From Boletus sp. NGJ (taxonomy: Eukaryota > Basidiomycota > Agaricomycetes > Boletales > Boletaceae): 64,000 nucleotides of DNA. Under the pieces are notes generated by a model. The model saw only the letters and a list, made by a program, of their open reading frames with translations, was not told where the DNA came from and did not search any database. Location of the stretch: the NCBI GenBank assembly GCA_019096195.1, contig JAGTXK010000005.1:434001-498000 (forward strand). Reading direction: 5' to 3'. This document shows, one piece after another, positions 58,040 through 64,000 of the stretch. A program made the translations under genes and the position numbers. How positions within the stretch are numbered: position 1 is the stretch's first letter; each line of letters starts with the position of its first letter.

Positions 58040-61000
58040 TCAAGGCTTTGAGACTCGTAAGAGTGTCTCTGCCATCTGGTCAGCAGTGTCCCCCACAAAC
58101 ATGGGGGAAGCAGATCTCCGCTGTACATTGAGGTCGTCACTTTCTAGATCAATCACTTTTCCTGATTGCAAGCGACGCCACTTTGCTGGTAAAGCGGGGT
58201 CAGGAGGGCCGGTATGACCTGGTTGGTCATCTGGATGGATGGAATCCAGTTCACCGGTCCCTTTATCTGCTAGACGTTCCAACACGATCTTTTTCCAAAG
58301 ATTTGTGAGGTCGAATAGTTGCGTAGTGCGTTTCCGCGATACGATTATTCGACGGTCTAAGATATCCGTACGCCGGAGGTCAGGGACCTCAGTCGGTGTA
58401 CCATTAGCACGCACAGACTCTATACAGAGCCGGGGCTTCCGGTCCACGTCATCCGTGTAGCCAACTGGCTCCGGGGGGAATTCAATATTGAATTCCTTAC
58501 GCTCGGCTTTATAAAGCCAAGATCGCATATATCCTAGGATCGTGTCTCCTAGTTTAGTGACGGAGAATAGCTCCCATGCCGTGTTGTACTCGGTTTTGAG
58601 CACCAGGGCCGCGCTTGCCGCTGCGACATCGGATTTGGTCGTTAAGCGATTGTTCCATCGCTCCTGGAGTTTATTGCGTCTCCAAGTACAACAGCAGCGC
58701 CTCGTCATATCCACGCATCACATAGATGGAAACCAACCAATCTAGCGCATCGAGGTAGTTTTCGAACGTACTACTCAGCGTGGCGAGACGACTCATTTCA
58801 CCGTAGAATGTACCTCGTTTGACATCTATCGGGTGACCTGAGACATAGGGGATTCTCTGGTGGAGCGACTTGGCCTTCTGGTATGGTCTATGCTGCAATT
58901 TCCCTCTATCATCCTTATAGAGCAGCATATCCAGGAAAGGCTGGGCATTGCCGACGTCCCACGTTATGACGCAATGATCGATTTTTACATTCTCGGTGCA
59001 TAATGGCTAGCGCTTCCTGAGGGCTGCTTGCGTACACTATGCCGAGACAATCGTCGATATACCTACCGTAGTAGGCTATCCGTGGGTGATTGAGAATTCC
59101 ATCACGTTTTTCGCAGAACCACCCATACAAATTAGCGAGGTCCGGTGAATCTGCGACGCCCATTGCTAGGCCGTTTAGTTGTTGGAATATCTCCCCATCG
59201 AATTGCGTCAACAGCTCCGTGTTACCAACCCGTAAACAGTCGTTAAAGAACATAACAAAGTTATGGACCGACAACCCGTTCCAATGCTCATTTTCGTCCC
59301 CTTCATTCTGGTAGATCCATTCGACAAACATGCCGAAGACTCTATCCAAGCACAAATCCAAAGGAATGTTAGGGTAATAAGCAACTACATCGCCAGTGAC
59401 GATGTAGAATTTGGCACCCGGGATCAGGTGGAGCTGGCTCAATTTTATCGCCAAATCTTTGCTGCCATGGATGACAGTTAGCGCCTCATCAACTAGAGGT
59501 TTGAGCATTTTACTACAGAATTTTGCGGCCGGATTCTGGATCGCGCTATGACAGGGTAGGATAGGCCTGAATTTGACCGGTAGTTTATGGATCTTTGGGA
59601 TTCCATAAAAGCGCGGAATATGGTGATCTGCCGTAGGGGCGGTAACAAGATGCTTTAAGTATTCATCTAATGAACCATATTTCCAGCAATATATGTCCGA
59701 CCGCTGAGAGAGTAAGATCATCTCGTTACATTTTTTATCGAGGATCTGTTTCGCAGCAGCGTTGTCGAGGCGTTTGTATTCGCGCTCGTTTGACAAACAT
59801 GCGAGGGTGTTTTCTATAATCCAGGTCCGCTCTGACACCGCTAAGCCGAGGTTCTTGTCGGTAGGAGTGATCACATAGTCGTGATCCAACATGAACTTGC
59901 GAAGTTCGTTTACCTTGGGACCGAGCGGTTTGAATGTGCCGTCGACAAGGCCATCAAGCGGGGCATTGGCAGTGATGTTGTGGACATATGCACGCCCTCG
60001 CTTGAGCGCGAGCTCGCAGTAAAACGGTAATACGGGTGGATCTGCCTTACTGGGCGGAGACACGTCGTAATCAGGATCATAGGTAGTATTGGTTTCTCCC
60101 TCTAAAATAAATTTGACCTTCCACCTGAATCTTCTGACAAAGTCCAGGTACGCGTCAGTGATCAGTTGTGTCTGACGTGGTTGGTGAAACATGTGTTTCA
60201 TGCCGATACCAAGGTCGAGTTCTAATTCCCGCGGAATAGAAACTCCTGGGCCAGTGTGTATGCGTGATTTGAATCGGCCCGCCTCTATAAACTTAAGAGG
60301 CACATGTCGAATCACGCACGCAATGGCCTGCAGAGGCGTAGCGTAGTCAATTATCTCATCTGGTAATGTCCAATACTTAGGGTATTCGTAGTCACACATA
60401 AGTGAGTCAAGACACGCGTTACAGATTGCATGGTAGGTAGGAATGTCCAGCATGGCATCTACACTACTTTCTACGGAGTCCTTTTCCCAACTCCTTCTTT
60501 TGCTCCCGGATGAGCTTTCTACCCTCTGCGAGCAGCCTTTCCTTTGGCCCCATGTGCTTGGCCTTTCGGTGGGGGGCCGGAGGGGGTGCGGGCCTGCGCC
60601 TGAGATCGAGGCGCTCCTCCGCGGTTGCTCTTCCCTCCTCTTCCCGTTGCTTGAGGACGACGCGGGATACGACCTCCGGTTGAAATACGCGCTGACTTGT
60701 GCGCGCTCTTGCGGGGGGGATGCTGTTGATGACCCTGGGGACCAGGGCCGGAGGGACGAAGTGGCTTCAACAGCAGTTAGTGTCTGTTTACCGGTACAGA
60801 AACGACAGACACTTACACCACCGACTTTCGGCGTAAGCCGCTTGACCGCCGCGTTGACTGCACGGTCCACTGCCGATTGAATGGACGGTCCGGCTGGACC
60901 GGTCGCATCCTGCATATCAACGTCAGCGGCCTCCTGAGTACGCTTCTTCGCGGCTCGTTTCACTTCCGCGGCTACCGTAGACGATACGATGATCGCCTTA

Positions 61001-61737
61001 ATCCGGTCAGCGTACACGACCCAGTCCTGTAGCACCTGGCGACAGATGGTGAACGGGATGGTCGACTGGACCCACCGTCTGATGTGAATGTTTCCATCCG
61101 CATCCTCTACCGTTTCAGGGATACGGAGAGTTCCCTTGAGCCTCTTGTAGTGCTCTTGGACGACGGGGTGGACGATGTCCAGCAGCTGCGCTGGTTGTGA
61201 GGCGCGCTCGAGGGCGGCGACCTCCTTGCGCTTAGCATCCACGTAAGCGGCAAGGAGTTGCTTCTGGTACGCGAGGTGACCAGAAGCCAGAGTCGAACGA
61301 AAGGTTCGACCCTCCTCACTTTCCTCCCATCCCTTGGTCAGAACGACCGTGGGTACCTGGTTGCTACACCAGGTAGGGAAGGTGCTGGCCGCAACATGGG
61401 CCTCCCACTTGCTAAGGTGGGACCGCGCCGCCTCGAGCTGGGTAAACCTCGAGGCGATTTGCTCGAGGAGCGGGCGGAGCACAGCGCGGAACTGGGCGGG
61501 GACCATGGCGATCACCTCGCCCACCGAATTGGCAGCCTGTAGGGCAGAGTGACGAGCCTGCGCAGCATCAGTGACGACGTACTGGTCCTGATCCTCCTGG
61601 ACCACTTCGAAAGCGTCGACGCCGAAGACAGGCGCCTGGTGGAGTGGCGACAGAGCGCGAAGGAGGTTGGCTGTGGAGGTACCAGCAGCGGCGTTGGACT
61701 GGGACATGGTTGATAGCGATGGATATGAGGTACACAA
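58040..61737 (-). pseudogene. PLE 2 reverse transcriptase ORF, interrupted
   Basis: Homologous along its length to the PLE 1 polyprotein. N-terminal MSQSNAAAGTSTANLLRALS, shared helical region, RT motifs TPTDKNLGLAVSERTWI, GIPKIHKLPVKFRPILP, VTGDVVAYYPNIPLD and YYGRYIDDCLGIVYAS, and the same C-terminal region (LGDTILGYMRSWLYKAERKE) ending LLRVSKP at 58040. The frame is open for about 940 codons and then broken about twice in the C-terminal third, so it is probably inactive, unless these are sequencing errors. The 52-nt intron-like segment (60816-60765, GTAAGT..AAG with a CTAAC branch-like site) is at the same position as in PLE 1. The alternative basic frame after it (stop at 60519) is also conserved. 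No GIY-YIG domain. Confidence 0.85.
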
Positions 61738-61801
61738 GTATGGTTAGGGGGGCGAGCACTCGAGCGAAGCGAGAGTGCGAGCGGGGTAGTGTGGGATGGT
61801 A

Positions 61802-61853
61802 GCCAGATAGGTAATAGGCTGAGGGCGACCAGCACTCAACCACCCTGTATTTA
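61802..61853 (-). other. Core-deleted hammerhead remnant in the 5' end repeat
   Basis: Carries GCCAGATAGGTAATAGGCTG and the stem III strand but jumps directly to CTGTATTTATAGGG. The CUGAUGA, stem II and GAAA parts present at 56826-56900 are absent. This copy cannot self-cleave. Confidence 0.8.
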
Positions 61854-61952
61854 TAGGGAACGAATCGTGCACGGACCATCAGTGAAACGTGGGAATAAGC
61901 GGAGATTACGCAGCGGAAATTAAACCGGATCTTGCCGGTTGTCACTCGGATC

Positions 61953-62113
61953 TTAGGGTTAGGTTTAGGGTTAGGTTAGGTTAGGGTTAGGGTTAGGGTT
62001 AGGGTTAGGGTTAGGGTTAGGGTTAGGGTTAGGTTAGGGTTAGGGTTAGGGTTAGGGTTAGGGTTAGGGTTAGGGTTTTAGGGTTAGGGTTAGGGTTAGT
62101 TTAGGGTTAGGTT
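61953..62113 (+). repeat. Telomeric tract, ~26 TTAGGG units with variants
   Basis: The longest telomeric run in the window, with a few TTAGG, TTTAGGG and TTTTAGGG variants. The G-rich strand points right, so it caps everything to its left. Its abrupt right edge continues straight into retroelement sequence. Confidence 0.97.
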
Positions 62114-64000
62114 TCAATAGCGACCAAGGGCGACTTCCTGTTAGGAGGGTTGGGCTGTATTGGGCTCTTGTGGTGGCTGTATCTCCTGGGACCCCTTGGG
62201 CTGATTCTCTCGAGCAGACTGGTCGGGGTCATGAAGCATGGAGATGTAGTGGTGAGGGCACTAGTGAGGTCTTCATGGGAGTGTTCAGTCTCTCCAGAAG
62301 TGAGGGCTGTCTGGATGTGGAGAATGGCTTCACCCTTGGAGACCTCTCCCTTCCTGTATTGTCTGACAACTCCAAGTGCTGACTGCCCAGAGGCTATGGG
62401 AAACCCTTCTGGGATGGTGTAGGCTGATTCTCCTCGCCTAACCGAGTGAGAAGAGGTGGTTAGTGTGGAGGAGGATGCATTCTGAGACATGAGGAAATGA
62501 TGGGAACAGATGTGACTGAAATAAAGCAAAGGCAGTGGCTGGCAAGCAAATGAGAGGACTGGAGGGAGAGGGGCTGGAGGAGTGCTCTCAGTGGCTTGCT
62601 AGTCGGAGTTTGAATTATAGTTTGGAAAGAGGGGCTTTTCCACAATGATATGGTCTGGCAAAGGTGGGGAAGCTTACCACAAGTGTGTAGGAAGATGAAG
62701 ACAAGCAGGGCCCTTCCAACCACAGTGGTATGGCTAGATGAGTGTGCTTGTGATGCACTGGCGAAGGCATGGTGCACGGGATACTGGCATTGTCCAATTA
62801 GCCTTGCCAATTGGACTAGCCTTAGAGGGGCACCAGGACGAGAAGCCAGCAATGCCGAGGTAGAATATCGAGAGTGAGGGAGGGGTGCTTTCTGGCGCAC
62901 AGGACGAGAGAAACGGCGCAGAGAACCTTGAGTGTGCGCACAACCAGGGGAGAATACCTGTTGGAGGGGGTTGACTCGAGTTCGGATACAATGCCTGCCA
63001 GGTACGCACGAACAGAGCGCGGCTCGATGTGATGGGACATGCAGGTAACATATAGGGACAGGGTGTTGGCAGTAGGATCTGGGTCAAGGTGATGGAGTTG
63101 GCAGAAGGTGAGATAGGAATTCAGAGCAGATGAGTAGACTGCTTGAGTGGATCGGTCAAGAGCACAGCCAAGCACAATGGAGCGCTCAAGAAGGAGGCGC
63201 TCCATGGACCAAGCAGCCCAGACAGGTTGACTGTCCCGGGAGGAGATGGTGAGGCTCATAACTTGGCTGCCCCCAGCGCAGGTCGAGGGGGTTGAAAGGC
63301 AGAAATTGTCAACTCAGGGTATGATGCTGCAAGCTGAGCATTCTGAAGACGAGACAGCGAACTCCAGGGACATGGAACACTCGAAAGTCAAACCCTCGAC
63401 TAAGCACAAGATCAGCAACCTGAATCAACATCCAGTTGAATGCAGGCAGTGCTGAAAGCGAATTGGACAGTTGGACAGTGTTATGGCTGCACAGACACAC
63501 AGAGACTTGAGATGGAAGATAGATCCTCCAAGCTGGGCGAAGATGTCATGGGCTGGTGCATGGAATGCTAGCCTGAATGATGGGTACCAGAAGCCCAAAC
63601 CGAATGGGGAGGCATCACAATACACACGAAGGATGGAAGGTGAGTGGTCATCGAACGACCAGGCAACAGAGCGAAGGAAGTAGATTCCATCTGAATGAAT
63701 AAGATGATCGACCATCGAAGTCAACTCCCTCTCAAGATCCCGGTTCACCCATAGAAGTGCCTTCTGGAACAGCTTGCCCGCTGTCTTGGAATAGAGGGCA
63801 GAGAGACCAGGGCGAAGAAGAGGATACACATTGAGTGCTCAGTTGAGATGGCCAGCAATGCGCTGGAAATCTCTCAAAGGGCGTCTCGTGCCATGTAGAC
63901 AGAAATCTCGAACAGCGGTGATGAGCTGGAGGAGATGGTAAGGGCTCAGCAAGCTGAGTCCAGCGCACTGTCCTGCTCCTGACAGCTGCAGCTGGGTCCC
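62114..64000 (-). mobile_element. DIRS-like (tyrosine recombinase) retroelement fragment, broken
   Basis: A minus-strand fossil running off the right edge of the window. From right to left it shows the end of a reverse transcriptase region with an adjoining RNase H-like part (RVYCDASPFGLGFWYPSF, about 63425-63968). Next comes the start of a tyrosine-recombinase domain (TQAVYSSALNSYLTFCQLHH, RSVRAYLAGIVSELE, about 62822-63259). Last is a separate short frame at 62107-62529. The order RT, RNase H, recombinase fits DIRS-type elements common in Agaricomycetes. It is broken in several places and incomplete at its left end, where it meets the telomeric tract. Age cannot be judged from one copy. Confidence 0.65.

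Larger units (their letters stand above)
56746..61952 (-). mobile_element. Penelope-like element 2, with end repeats (pseudo-LTRs)
   Basis: The second copy in the same orientation, about 5.2 kb. RNA-sense 3' end: TTAGGG-flanked hairpin (56771-56810), intact type I hammerhead, and a 3' untranslated region with an internal TTAGGG run (about 57246-57270) at the same place as in PLE 1. Then the ORF region (58040-61737). Beyond the start codon the sequence at 61741-61952 repeats the 3'-end sequence of 56768-57046 (hairpin, ribozyme half, GGGAACGAATCGTGCACGGA), forming the direct end repeat known as a pseudo-LTR. That copy lacks the ribozyme core and is cut by TTAGGG at 61953. Clearly diverged from PLE 1, so a separate insertion, not a recent duplicate. 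Confidence 0.87.

Noticed and set aside
48889-61737. Possible GIY-YIG endonuclease at the end of the PLE ORFs
   Set aside because: No GIY, YIG, cysteine pair or catalytic R/H/E pattern was seen after the thumb region in either copy. The C-terminal ~200 residues are of unknown fold.
45423-62113. Telomerase RNA or telomerase RT gene near the telomere
   Set aside because: The RT motifs (GIPKIHK, YIDD) are Penelope-type. No template-containing RNA apart from the CCCTAA element tails was found.

Overview
The window looks like the end of a chromosome arm from a basidiomycete fungus, most likely an Agaricomycete. Evidence: intron-dense genes with short 50-60 bp introns, TTAGGG telomeric repeats, a KDZ transposase with a CxC2-type cysteine cluster, a DUF6534-type membrane protein, and standard fungal genes (DAD2, ILV6, YPI1, VPS11, HOP2). 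I do not commit to a genus.

Layout. 1-5.6 kb is AT-rich, gene-poor repeat sequence: an internally deleted KDZ DNA transposon relic and large head-to-tail/inverted arrays of GTGTAG-type repeats. 5.6-45.4 kb is ordinary gene-dense core: DUF6534 membrane protein (-), YPI1 phosphatase-1 regulator (+), an M19 membrane dipeptidase with a 13-nt microexon (+), a SCYL1/Cex1 pseudokinase (+), a damaged MED12 gene whose first visible intron holds an 840-bp TA-flanked inverted-repeat transposon (+), a RING protein (-), DAD2 (+), a C2H2 protein (-), soluble fumarate reductase fused to cytochrome b5 (-), nicotinamide riboside kinase (-), a mitochondrial single-pass protein (-), VPS11 (+), HOP2 (-), a second C2H2 paralogue (-), a triple-GTPase protein (-), a BTB protein (+) and ILV6 (+).

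45.4-62.1 kb is a layered subtelomere, built almost entirely from elements in one orientation and separated by TTAGGG tracts. Two Penelope-like retroelements (PLEs) have a PLE-type reverse transcriptase (GIPKIHK, YIDD) and no GIY-YIG endonuclease, as in the telomere-attached Coprina/Athena class. They carry type I hammerhead ribozymes in their end repeats. Between and before them are ~933-bp units, four of them in tandem, each with its own type III hammerhead. Every element lies with its RNA-sense 3' end centromere-proximal and its 5' end distal, as expected if the G-rich telomeric overhang primes reverse transcription. All share a 3'-terminal module: a GCUUCGC-loop hairpin followed by CCCUAACCC. 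Both PLEs also keep a conserved 52-nt intron-like segment. Retained, it gives the long RT fusion; removed, it gives a short protein with an RGG/basic tail.

62.1-64 kb is a broken DIRS-like (tyrosine recombinase) retroelement joined to the distal side of a ~160-bp TTAGGG tract. This is the wrong polarity for a simple telomere cap, so the join is an end-fusion, an insertion or an assembly join.
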